Both the position numbers and the translations under genes were made by a program. A DNA stretch of 64,000 nt. Origin: Methanobacteriota archaeon (lineage in GTDB: Archaea > Halobacteriota > Methanomicrobia > Methanomicrobiales > Methanomicrobiaceae). Under the pieces are notes generated by a model, which ran no database searches, was not told the origin of the DNA, and was given only the letters and a program-made list of their open reading frames with translations. How positions within the stretch are numbered: the stretch's first letter is position 1; every line of letters begins with the position of its first letter. Location of the stretch: positions 1 to 64,000 of the forward strand of contig JAENZA010000004.1 of the NCBI GenBank assembly GCA_016841485.1, read 5' to 3'. Below are positions 56,698 through 63,583 of the stretch, in pieces.

Positions 56698-57351
56698 ATG
56701 AAGATCACGTGGCTCGGACATTCGTGCTTTTCCCTTGAAGGGACAAAAAAAGTATTGATAGATCCGTTTGTTCCCGGGGGCGGGGTTCCGGAAGACGCGG
56801 ATATGATTGCACTCACTCATGGCCATGCCGATCATGTGGGTGAGACGGTACGGCTCGGCAGGAAGACCGTCGCCATCAATGAAATCGGGAAGTACCTCGC
56901 AACCCTCGGCCTGGAGACCGAGTGCATGAACCTCGGGGGAACCATCGAAGTGGATGGGGTACGGTTCACGATGACCCCTGCACTCCATTCGGGATGGATG
57001 GAGATGGCAGGGCCGGGATTCTACGGCGGCGGTGCTGCAGGATTTGTCATTACGATGGACGGCGTCTCCGTCTATCATGCGGGTGATACCGCGCTCTTTT
57101 CAGATATGAAGCTCATAGGGGAGCTCTATCACCCGGATGTCGCCTGCCTGCCCATCGGCGGACGATATACGATGGGGCCTGCCGAGGCCATGATGGCCGC
57201 GGAGTTTGTGGGGGCCCCGGTGGTCATACCGATGCATTACAACACGTTCGATGTGATCCGGCAGGACGTGGATGCATTCAAAACGGCGGTGGAGCGGACG
57301 ACCGATGTAACGGTGCAGGTCCTCTCCCCCGGAGAGTCGCTGGAACTCTAA
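56698..57351 (+). CDS. UPF0173 metal-dependent hydrolase
   Basis: A 217-residue metallo-beta-lactamase-fold protein. It begins MKITWLGHSCFSLEGTKKVLIDPF, the UPF0173 signature, then has the metal site LTHGHADHVG, the third ligand region MTPALHSGW, and YHAGDTALFSDMKLI. Ends VVIPMHYNTF. Substrate unknown. It is convergent with nifU and appears monocistronic. Confidence 0.93.
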   Translation: MKITWLGHSCFSLEGTKKVLIDPFVPGGGVPEDADMIALTHGHADHVGETVRLGRKTVAINEIGKYLATLGLETECMNLGGTIEVDGVRFTMTPALHSGWMEMAGPGFYGGGAAGFVITMDGVSVYHAGDTALFSDMKLIGELYHPDVACLPIGGRYTMGPAEAMMAAEFVGAPVVIPMHYNTFDVIRQDVDAFKTAVERTTDVTVQVLSPGESLEL

Positions 57352-57374
57352 AAAAAATATTTTTGATTACCGGA

Positions 57375-57758
57375 TCATTTCCAGGGCTCGAGGCCCTGGT
57401 CCTTGCGGTAGAAATTGATTGCCCTGCGGATGGCGTCTTCGGCGATAACGGAACAGTGTATCTTCGGTTCGGGCAGGCCGCCCAGCGCCTCCACCACATC
57501 CATATTGGTGAGGTTCCATGCCTCTTCAATGGTCTTGCCCTTGATCATCTCGGTTGCCTGGCTGCTCGATGCAATGGCGGCGGCACAGCCAAGCGTCTTG
57601 AACGAGACATCGACGATGACATCGTCCTCGATCTTCAGGTAGAGTTTCATGCGGTCGCCGCACTCGGAGCTTCCGACTTCCACGACCACGGTTGGGTCTT
57701 CCATCTCCCCGACATTGCGGGGGTGTTCAAAGTGATCCATCACGGTTTCATTGTACAT
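57375..57758 (-). CDS. nifU: Iron-sulfur cluster scaffold protein NifU/IscU
   Basis: A 127-residue IscU-type scaffold. Three conserved cysteines are present: SSECGDRMKLYLKI, KTLGCAAAIASSSQATEMI and PKIHCSVIAEDAIRRAI. The first sits in ECGD, as in NifU/IscU families. It assembles clusters from sulfide delivered by the cysteine desulfurase encoded 17 bases upstream. There is no C-terminal Nfu domain, so it is the short form. Confidence 0.94.
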   Translation of the reverse strand: MYNETVMDHFEHPRNVGEMEDPTVVVEVGSSECGDRMKLYLKIEDDVIVDVSFKTLGCAAAIASSSQATEMIKGKTIEEAWNLTNMDVVEALGGLPEPKIHCSVIAEDAIRRAINFYRKDQGLEPWK

Positions 57759-57775
57759 CTCTTCACACTCTCCTC

Positions 57776-58951
57776 TCAGAAGGATCCCATTTCCCTCAAC
57801 CGTTCAATCACCTGAGGTAGAACGTCCAGTACATATTTGACCTCTTCCTTTGTATTATCATCCCCGAGTGTCAGGCGGAGCGATGAACGTCCGTGTGCCG
57901 GTGGCACCCCTATCGCACGGAGCACATGAGACATGTCCTCACTGCCTGAACTGCAGGCGCTGCCGATGGAGGCGTAGATGCCCTTACTGTTGAGCAGTAG
58001 CAGTAACGCCTCCCCATCAAGTCCCGGAAATGAAAAGTGGGCGTTGTTTACGAGCCGTTCTTCGGGATGGCCATTATAATGGCTGTCGGGGATGCGTTCG
58101 GCGATGCCCTGTGCCAGCATGTCGCGAAGAGCGCCCACCTTTTGCCGGTGGCCGGTGATATCCGCGGTGACCCGCTCGATAGCAGCGCCGAGACCAACGA
58201 TGCCGGGAACATTCTCCGTGCCTGCACGGTGTCCCTTCTCCTGGCCGCCCCCGTGGATCAGGTTATCGAGCCGGATGCCGTCACGGATGTAGAGTGCTCC
58301 GGTTCCTTTCGGCCCGAAGAACTTGTGCCCTGACAGTGAGAGGAGGTCGATATTCATGGCCTTGACATCGATTGGCATATGCCCGATTGCCTGAACGGCA
58401 TCGGTATGAAAGCAGATGTCGTGATCATGGGCAATTGCCCCGATTTCCCGTACCGGCTGAATGGTGCCGACCTCGTTATTGGCCATCATGACGGAGATGA
58501 GCGTCGTTTCCGGGGTGATGGCAGCCTCAACATCGCCGGGGTCGACAAGCCCGTGCTGGTCGACCGGGAGATAGGTGACCGTCCATCCCTGTGTTTCGAG
58601 ATATTCACAGGTATGGAGAATTGCATGATGTTCGATGGAGGAGGTGATGATATGGTTTCCGTCCTGGTGCCGGGCAGATGCCATCCCCTTGAGAGCCCAG
58701 TTGTCCGATTCGGTCCCGCCCGCGGTAAAAAATATCTCATGATCACTGCACCCGAGTGCAGCGGCGACCTGTCCACGAGCGGCTGCAATGGCCGCTCTGC
58801 TTGCATCGGAGAGGCGGTACAGTGAGGAGGGGTTGCCGAAATTTTTCGTAAAGAACGGGAGCATTGCACGAACGACGTCAGGATGTGTCGGTGTCGTAGC
58901 AGAATGGTCAAGATAGACGGTCGGGACGTCCGGTGAGTGGGATTGGTTCAT
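57776..58951 (-). CDS. nifS: Cysteine desulfurase (NifS/IscS)
   Basis: A 391-residue PLP enzyme taking sulfur from cysteine. Motifs: VYLDHSATTPTHPDVVRAM, MMANNEVGTIQPV, HTDAVQAIGHMPIDV and the PLP lysine in LSLSGHKFFGPKGTGALYI. The catalytic cysteine loop is IGSACSSGSEDMSHVLRAIGV. It is the upstream gene of the nifS-nifU operon. Beyond its start begins the accessory region with the hairpin array. Confidence 0.95.
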   Translation of the reverse strand: MNQSHSPDVPTVYLDHSATTPTHPDVVRAMLPFFTKNFGNPSSLYRLSDASRAAIAAARGQVAAALGCSDHEIFFTAGGTESDNWALKGMASARHQDGNHIITSSIEHHAILHTCEYLETQGWTVTYLPVDQHGLVDPGDVEAAITPETTLISVMMANNEVGTIQPVREIGAIAHDHDICFHTDAVQAIGHMPIDVKAMNIDLLSLSGHKFFGPKGTGALYIRDGIRLDNLIHGGGQEKGHRAGTENVPGIVGLGAAIERVTADITGHRQKVGALRDMLAQGIAERIPDSHYNGHPEERLVNNAHFSFPGLDGEALLLLLNSKGIYASIGSACSSGSEDMSHVLRAIGVPPAHGRSSLRLTLGDDNTKEEVKYVLDVLPQVIERLREMGSF

Positions 58952-58992
58952 AAAATCGCATTTGGATTCTCTAATTCTGGAACCTTATGCTT

Positions 58993-59135
58993 TTCGGGAA
59001 ATGCAAATTGAAAAGAAAAATCCTGCATTCCCGAGAGGATGTAGTCAAGGGAGTAGACCCAGGCGCGACCCGACGAGGCGTCGCGCCGACCCTGCGAAGC
59101 AGGTTGGGATATATCCCATCCTGAGGCCGAAGGCC
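58993..59135. repeat. Array of five inverted repeats upstream of the Rep gene (candidate replication origin)
   Basis: Five hairpins follow one another. (1) TCGGGAAATGCA/TGCATTCCCGA at 58993-59004 and 59023-59033. (2) GGCGCGAC/GTCGCGCC at 59062-59087, 8-bp stem. (3) CCTGC-GAA-GCAGG at 59091-59103. (4) Palindrome TGGGATATATCCCA at 59105-59118. (5) GGCC-GAA-GGCC at 59125-59135. Two share a GAA loop. Lying 70-210 bases before an HUH Rep gene, they look like a double-strand origin for Rep nicking. The nick site is not identifiable from sequence alone. Confidence 0.6.
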
Positions 59136-59203
59136 GAATCTCTCTTGGCTGATATAGACTAACTCACACAGAGGCAGTAGGGGCACCGTCATTAACCAAA
59201 CTT

Positions 59204-60079
59204 TTGAGAGAAGTCCAGAGGGATCAACACCTACGGAAATACTCAAAAATCGTCTGGCAGTATGTGACCTATCTCAAGCAGATAGAGAAGGCCTGCTTCA
59301 TCATCTCAGGATATGATCTCCAGGAGAACCGGAGTGCAACCAATGTAGGGAGCTACATCCACAGATGGACCGAGGTCTACCGCAAGCGACAGCTCGCACG
59401 ACTTTACAAGCTCGATGACTGGTGGAAGGAGAATAAAGGACCCGTGACAATGCTCACCCTCACCACCTACCAGGATGGAGAATATTCCAGGTCCATGAAG
59501 GGGGAGCTGGTATCCATCGAGGAAAGTTTTGAAATCCTCAAAGACGGATGGGACAAGCTCTCAAAGATTCTCAGGAAATACCTCCCTGGCATCCCGTATA
59601 TCTGGGTGGTGGAACCGCACAAGACCGGATACCCTCACCGGCATGTTATCCTCTTTACCGCGGTCCCGGAAGACCTACAGGAAAAGATCAAACACCTGTG
59701 GTCGGAAAAATACTGTGCAGGGTCGATGGATCACGGGGTAGATTTTACCCTCACAACACCGGACGAGGATATTGATTGTATCCGTAACTACCTGATGAAA
59801 TACATTGCAAAGGGATTCATCTCAACTGGTTCGAAGTTCACCGAAACACCGTGGACCAAACAAGAACTGGTCTATAACGCCATCATCTGGGACAAGAAGT
59901 ACAGGACCTTCCAACCTTCACGGGCATTACAGAAAGTCATGAAGAAGGAAGAGAAGGAGAATGATGCGTTCTGGTGGTTCATGGGAGAATCAGAATATGA
60001 AGAACCAGGAACCGATGAACGGGTCAGATATCTGATGTGGGAACGGTTCTACATCCCGGAGTGGTTGCCATTTAGGTAA
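59204..60079 (+). CDS. HUH-type rolling-circle replication initiator (Rep)
   Basis: A 291-residue Rep-like protein. Motif 1 is VTMLTLTTYQ (81-90). The metal-binding HUH motif is GYPHRHVILFT with His145 and His147. The catalytic region is DCIRNYLMKYIAKGF, giving Tyr196 and Tyr200 with flanking lysines. This order defines rolling-circle Rep proteins and related HUH transposases. The only available start is TTG; no ATG occurs between the upstream stop and residue 83, so the N-terminus may be truncated or the start annotated too far upstream. It indicates a plasmid, virus or transposon of the rolling-circle type. No integrase is seen. Confidence 0.82.
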   Translation: MREVQRDQHLRKYSKIVWQYVTYLKQIEKACFIISGYDLQENRSATNVGSYIHRWTEVYRKRQLARLYKLDDWWKENKGPVTMLTLTTYQDGEYSRSMKGELVSIEESFEILKDGWDKLSKILRKYLPGIPYIWVVEPHKTGYPHRHVILFTAVPEDLQEKIKHLWSEKYCAGSMDHGVDFTLTTPDEDIDCIRNYLMKYIAKGFISTGSKFTETPWTKQELVYNAIIWDKKYRTFQPSRALQKVMKKEEKENDAFWWFMGESEYEEPGTDERVRYLMWERFYIPEWLPFR

Positions 60080-60193
60080 AATTAATATCTTTTTTGTTAT
60101 TTTTTCTCACAAAATTTTATATTATAATAAGAAAGATAAAAATTTGTATTTATCAGGTCCTAAGGAGTAGATTCACATCATTGAGGAGTAAAA

Positions 60194-60604
60194 ATGTGGG
60201 AAATTGAACAGCATCTTCAAACAGATGAGATTGTAGAATTTGTTGAAAATCCGGCATGGGTATGTTATTGGCCATGGTTTTTACTAGCCTTATTGTTTAT
60301 CTGGACGATTTTCATCCCGGCCCTAATTATCTTCTATGTGGCATTACATAGAGAATCGTCAAAATGTATTATCACAAATAAACGAGTGGCTGCAAGAATT
60401 GGTATAGTATCTGAAAGATTCAAGGCACTACCTTATACCCATATAACTTCAGTTGGACTCAGACAAGGGATAATGGGGAAAATTTTCAATTATGGTGATA
60501 TTCCCGTTGATACTTCGGGATCAGGAACGGGTATAGATATTGTATTTCGTTGCATGCCCGACCCACTTAAGATAAAGAAAATGATTGATAACCATATTCC
60601 ATAA
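60194..60604 (+). CDS. PH-domain membrane protein (bacterial PH, YdbS-like)
   Basis: A 136-residue protein. Two membrane segments form a hairpin at residues 27-52 (WPWFLLALLFIWTIFIPALIIFYVAL). A bacterial-type PH domain follows: SKCIITNKRVAARIGIVSERFKALPYTHITSVGLRQGIMGKIFNYGDIPV. GAGGAG six bases before the ATG is a strong ribosome binding site. Base composition is AT-rich like the rest of the island. Function unknown; the domain is common in membrane proteins of plasmids and viruses as well as chromosomes. Confidence 0.8.
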   Translation: MWEIEQHLQTDEIVEFVENPAWVCYWPWFLLALLFIWTIFIPALIIFYVALHRESSKCIITNKRVAARIGIVSERFKALPYTHITSVGLRQGIMGKIFNYGDIPVDTSGSGTGIDIVFRCMPDPLKIKKMIDNHIP

Positions 60605-60765
60605 TTTTGGTCTTTAATAAGGTTAGAATCAACCAACCTTCATGAGGGATAAGGAAGCGAAGAACGAATTAGTTACAATATCTATATCATATTATAATCA
60701 AATATGTATTACAATAATTGTAAATATATTGTATGATCGTCATTCTAAAAAAAAATTTACTTTTT

Positions 60766-60870
60766 TTTAGTAAATTTACTAAATTTTGTAGAACAAAAAA
60801 AAAGAGAATATTTGTTATTTTTTAGTAAATTAAAAAAATTAGTAAATTTAGAATTTTCTTAGAACGAAAA
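60766..60870. repeat. AT-rich repeats with 18-bp palindrome (possible iterons)
   Basis: TTTAGTAAATTTACTAAA at 60766-60783 is a perfect palindrome. The half-word TTAGTAAATT recurs at 60822-60831 and 60839-60848. A second word, TAGAAC followed by A-rich tract (TAGAACAAAAAA, then TTAGAACGAAAAAAAC), occurs at about 60789 and 60860. Two units of the form TTAGTAAATT...TAGAAC(G)AAAAA are thus repeated about 70 bases apart. Confidence 0.55.
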
Positions 60871-61169
60871 AAACAATATAATTTTAGCAGAAATGAATGG
60901 CCTACGGGCATCATATTCAAGGCTACATTATTGAATCTCGCGCGTTGTATATATATCATGTGAAACACAGAGATATTCATATACAGAATTAAATAGCTCC
61001 TTTTGGCAAAAGACGCGATTAAATACGATAGATATATGTAATTGGTAATAAAACAAAATTAACATTTTAATGAATTTAACTTTTTAAGGTACTAGTAATT
61101 TATATACTGTAAATATTTTACACTGATTGTAGAAAGGGGTCATACCCAAAGAAAAGAAAAATTGCTCAA

Positions 61170-61188
61170 TAAGTGCTTTCAGCACTTA
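61170..61188. repeat. Short hairpin TAAGTGCT-TTC-AGCACTTA
   Basis: A perfect 8-bp stem with a three-base loop, isolated in the AT-rich spacer 84 bases before the small membrane protein gene. It could be part of a transcript end or leader; no T-run follows directly. Confidence 0.45.
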
Positions 61189-61271
61189 GCTAATAGAAAG
61201 AATGACTTGCACACTATATCTTCATTCTATCTATTTAGTTTTTGTTAGTATAATGAATAAATATTGACTGA

Positions 61272-61532
61272 ATGATCCAAATGGATTCAAAAATTATGAT
61301 ATATGGGGCAATTGGTCTTGTTGCTGCATTTGCAGGAACATCGATAGGTCACTGTATCAAGGATGCAACAACGAGTTCATTACTGGAAGGAATTGGACAA
61401 GTGATAGGTGATATTCTAATAATCATCGGAAGTTCAATTCTAAAAGTATACGCGTTGATTGCAATTGTGTATATTGTCTATATGTTCATTCTGTATCTGC
61501 TTGATAATTGTTCAAATGGTGGATACTGGTGA
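61272..61532 (+). CDS. Small membrane protein, unknown
   Basis: An 86-residue protein with two hydrophobic segments: IMIYGAIGLVAAFAGTSIGHCI (8-29) and IIIGSSILKVYALIAIVYIVYMFILYLL (50-77). The loop between carries DATTSSLLEGIGQVIG. It has no family I recognise. Coding is supported by the clean two-helix pattern, though no strong ribosome binding site is visible. It sits at the right end of the AT-rich island and is followed by an AACCC/GGGTT inverted repeat with a T-run. Confidence 0.55.
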   Translation: MIQMDSKIMIYGAIGLVAAFAGTSIGHCIKDATTSSLLEGIGQVIGDILIIIGSSILKVYALIAIVYIVYMFILYLLDNCSNGGYW

Positions 61533-61553
61533 ATTAGACAATAACCTTAATTT

Positions 61554-61572
61554 AACCCTTTTTTTGAGGGTT
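61554..61572 (+). terminator. Possible terminator after the small membrane protein gene
   Basis: AACCC-TTTTTTTGA-GGGTT with the seven T's in the loop. A T-run alone can stop archaeal RNA polymerase, so this is a reasonable 3' end for the gene stopping at 61532. Weak stem, low confidence. Confidence 0.35.
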
Positions 61573-61652
61573 TAGAACAATACAAAATATTTGAAATTTT
61601 TAAAAAAATAAAGATGATTTATAATGTATTTCAGAATATACATAATGACAGA

Positions 61653-62843
61653 TTAAAAATCAGTCATAATTCTGAACTGATCGATCTCTTCGCTGTTGAG
61701 TTCTTCAAGGAATCCCTCGGCTGCATTGCAGATATTCTTGGACGCGGTGATGGCCCGTCCGACCACCAGGATGTCGGCGCCTGCCTTCAGTGCATCCTTT
61801 ACCACGTGCTGGCGGATACCGCCTGCGGTTGCGACGAGGAGTTTGCCGCCCCCGGCCTTCTTGATAGCCGGGATGTCGCCCCAGTTGTATTCGTCGCCCT
61901 CGGCGTCGATGGCCCGGTGCATCTCGACGATGCTCGGGACGGCACCGCGCTTTGCAAGTTCTGCCACCAGTTCTGCGGGTTTTTCAACATTGAGCATGTC
62001 GATGACCGAGTAGATGCCGGTCTTCTTTGCCTCGATGATGAACTTCTCGATGGTGACGATGGGGGCAAGACCCGATACGACGACGGCGTCGGCAGATGCG
62101 TTTGCCGCCATCCGGGCCTCGAGGTTGCCGGTGTCAAGGGTCTTGAGGTCTGCGATGATGAACGCCTCGGGGCGGTATTTGCGGATCTCACCGATGACGC
62201 TCAGCCCGAACTGTTTGATGAGCGGGGTGCCGGCTTCAATGAGGATGTGGTCGTTTTCCGGGACATTACGAAGCACGCGTTCGACCGACTTCATGTCGAC
62301 GAGGTCCATGGCCACCTGCAGGTAGGGGGGGTCCCAGAGGCGGTGAACCTTGAAGCCCATGACAGCGTGACCGGCACGGTCCTTCTCGTGAATGAGCGTC
62401 TTTTTGTCCGGGAATCCTGCAACTGCACGCTGGATTGCCTGTTTGGTGGCGCCGTAGTTGTAGCGGTAGATGCGGTTGTAGTCCTGTGCCGTGGGGTGGA
62501 GGAAGACGCTTGCAAGAATAACGGTCTCCTCGAGGTCCATATCATCAAAGATGCCTTCTTCGACCGAGTCCGCGACCGCCTTAGCGACAGCCGCCTGGAC
62601 GGCGCCGAATATTGCATTGACCTGCTCTTCCTTTTTCAGGGTCACTTTCGGTATGATAAGCGTTGCCGGTTTGGTCAGCAGATTGGGGCGGATGACCGCA
62701 AGAAGCGGGGTATGGCCGGCGGAGAGCTGTGATGCCGCATTTGCAAAGGCCATCCCGACGGGGCCGTTTTTATCACCGATCATCAGATCGATGTGGGCGA
62801 GTTCTGCTCCCTCGCCTTCGAGATATTCTCCTATTAGAAACAT
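61653..62843 (-). CDS. fae-hps: Bifunctional formaldehyde-activating enzyme / 3-hexulose-6-phosphate synthase
   Basis: A 396-residue fusion. Residues 1-165 are Fae, which joins formaldehyde to tetrahydromethanopterin: EYLEGEGAELAHIDLMIGDKNGPVGMAFANAASQLSAGHTPLLAVIRPNL with the catalytic-type His. Residues 175-396 are Hps, an OMP-decarboxylase-fold aldolase: VAMDLVDMKSVERVLRN, IIADLKTLDTG, GGIRQHVVKDALKAGADILVVGRAIT. In archaea without the oxidative pentose pathway it makes ribulose 5-phosphate from hexulose 6-phosphate, releasing formaldehyde that Fae captures. I start at MFLIGEYL, with AGGAATT before it; the tracked ORF extends 61 codons upstream. Confidence 0.95.
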   Translation of the reverse strand: MFLIGEYLEGEGAELAHIDLMIGDKNGPVGMAFANAASQLSAGHTPLLAVIRPNLLTKPATLIIPKVTLKKEEQVNAIFGAVQAAVAKAVADSVEEGIFDDMDLEETVILASVFLHPTAQDYNRIYRYNYGATKQAIQRAVAGFPDKKTLIHEKDRAGHAVMGFKVHRLWDPPYLQVAMDLVDMKSVERVLRNVPENDHILIEAGTPLIKQFGLSVIGEIRKYRPEAFIIADLKTLDTGNLEARMAANASADAVVVSGLAPIVTIEKFIIEAKKTGIYSVIDMLNVEKPAELVAELAKRGAVPSIVEMHRAIDAEGDEYNWGDIPAIKKAGGGKLLVATAGGIRQHVVKDALKAGADILVVGRAITASKNICNAAEGFLEELNSEEIDQFRIMTDF

Positions 62844-62985
62844 GGTTAATTCCTGCGTTATTATGGGGGTTCTCTGTACATAAATCCACGTGTCGGGTTT
62901 GATTTGCACAGAGAATTGTCGAAGAATGGTTCGTCGGTTCCTGTCATTCAAATAGCCCCTCACGACCGGATAGGACGGTGAGGAA

Positions 62986-63291
62986 ATGCTGTATGTCGTC
63001 TCCGAGGCCCTCGGAGGTGTGCCCATCCCCGACCTGCCGGTTGCGGCTGCCGCTCCCGAGTATATGGAACAAAAGGCAACGATCGATGCAATATTTGCCC
63101 TTGCCTTCGGGCTCTACACCTATGTAAACCCTGTCCCGACCGTGGCCGGGGCCCCGAATCTGGTACAGCTGCTGACCTCGGATCTGAAGGATATTACCGG
63201 GGGTGTCCTGAGTGTCGAACGGGATACGGTGAAGGCTGCTGAAGGAATAGCCGACCATATCGAAGGCAGGATAACAAAGCTCGGGCTCTAA
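62986..63291 (+). pseudogene. C-terminal fragment of anaerobic CO dehydrogenase catalytic subunit (CooS)
   Basis: A 101-codon ORF whose whole length matches the end of CooS: GVPIPDLPVAAAAPEYMEQKATIDAIFALAFGLYTYVNPVP, then LLTSDLKDITGGVLSVERDTVKAAEGIADHIEGRI. The full enzyme has over 600 residues, so about 85 percent, including most metal-cluster ligands, is missing. An in-frame TAG lies about 13 bases upstream of the ATG. GGTGAGG before the ATG could allow translation, but a remnant is more likely. It ends 28 bases from the tRNA-Trp 3' end, a typical spot for insertion and deletion. Confidence 0.8.
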
Positions 63292-63319
63292 AAAGACTAA
63301 AATACACCATTTTGAAAAG

Positions 63320-63490
63320 TGGGGTCGGTGAGATTTGAACTCACGATCGACGGGTCTCTCCGACATGCGAGAGAGCACTGATTGCGTCAGTGCTCCAACG
63401 GGTCATCATCCAAATAGTCAGGAGACCCATTGTTCATCATTCGCAAAGACCGCTGGAGCCCGTCGCCATGCCGGACTAGGCCACGACCCC
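63320..63490 (-). tRNA. tRNA-Trp (CCA) with 97-base intron
   Basis: Exons 63453-63490 and 63320-63355 give a 74-base tRNA. Acceptor stem GGGGTCG/CGACCCC, discriminator A, anticodon stem ACGGG/CCCGT, loop CTCCAGA with anticodon CCA, and T-arm GTGAG-TTCAAAT-CTCAC. The intron sits between positions 37 and 38. The splice site forms a bulge-helix-bulge: CTCC pairs with GGAG, flanked by three-base bulges AGC and AGA, each cut after the second base. Confidence 0.95.
63356..63452 (-). ncRNA. tRNA-Trp intron containing a C/D-box methylation guide RNA
   Basis: On the minus strand the intron reads, in order: box C ATGATGA (63434-63440), guide ACAATGGGTCTC, box D' CTGA (63418-63421), spacer of 8, box C' ATGATGA (63403-63409), guide CCCGTTGGAGCA, box D CTGA (63387-63390). 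Both guides are 12 bases. The D guide pairs over ten positions with the 5' splice site of its own precursor, placing C34 opposite the fifth base from box D. The D' guide pairs across the 3' splice site, placing C39 at the fifth position. This matches the known archaeal tRNA-Trp intron system (Cm34 and Nm39). Confidence 0.93.
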
Positions 63491-63583
63491 TCCAAAGGTG
63501 CACTACAACTATGCAAGCGTGAAACTTAAGAATTGTGTTCTTGATCGCGAGAGATAAGTATCCCGGATTCATATAGAAATGGG

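Larger units (their letters stand above)
60605..61271. other. AT-rich non-coding segment of the accessory island
   Basis: About 667 bases of very low GC content with no supportable gene. It contains a repeat block (60766-60870), a hairpin (61170-61188) and several TATA-like words such as TATATATATC near 60948. It may be regulatory or replication DNA, or decayed mobile-element sequence. Confidence 0.6.

Noticed and set aside
59062-59135. Hairpin string as a CRISPR array
   Set aside because: The inverted repeats differ from each other and have no regular repeat-spacer pattern; no cas gene is present. No CRISPR array was seen anywhere in the window.
59204-60079. IS200/IS605-type transposase
   Set aside because: The protein is longer, has the Rep-like YLMKY motif and an origin-like array, and no TnpB or subterminal palindrome pair was found. 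A distant HUH transposase cannot be fully excluded.
61614-62732. 372-codon plus-strand ORF
   Set aside because: Antisense to Fae-Hps; a long reverse-frame shadow without family features.
61653-63026. Extended N-terminus of Fae-Hps
   Set aside because: The 61 extra codons run through the divergent spacer and the CooS remnant; Fae proteins begin near the MFLIGEYLEG site used here.
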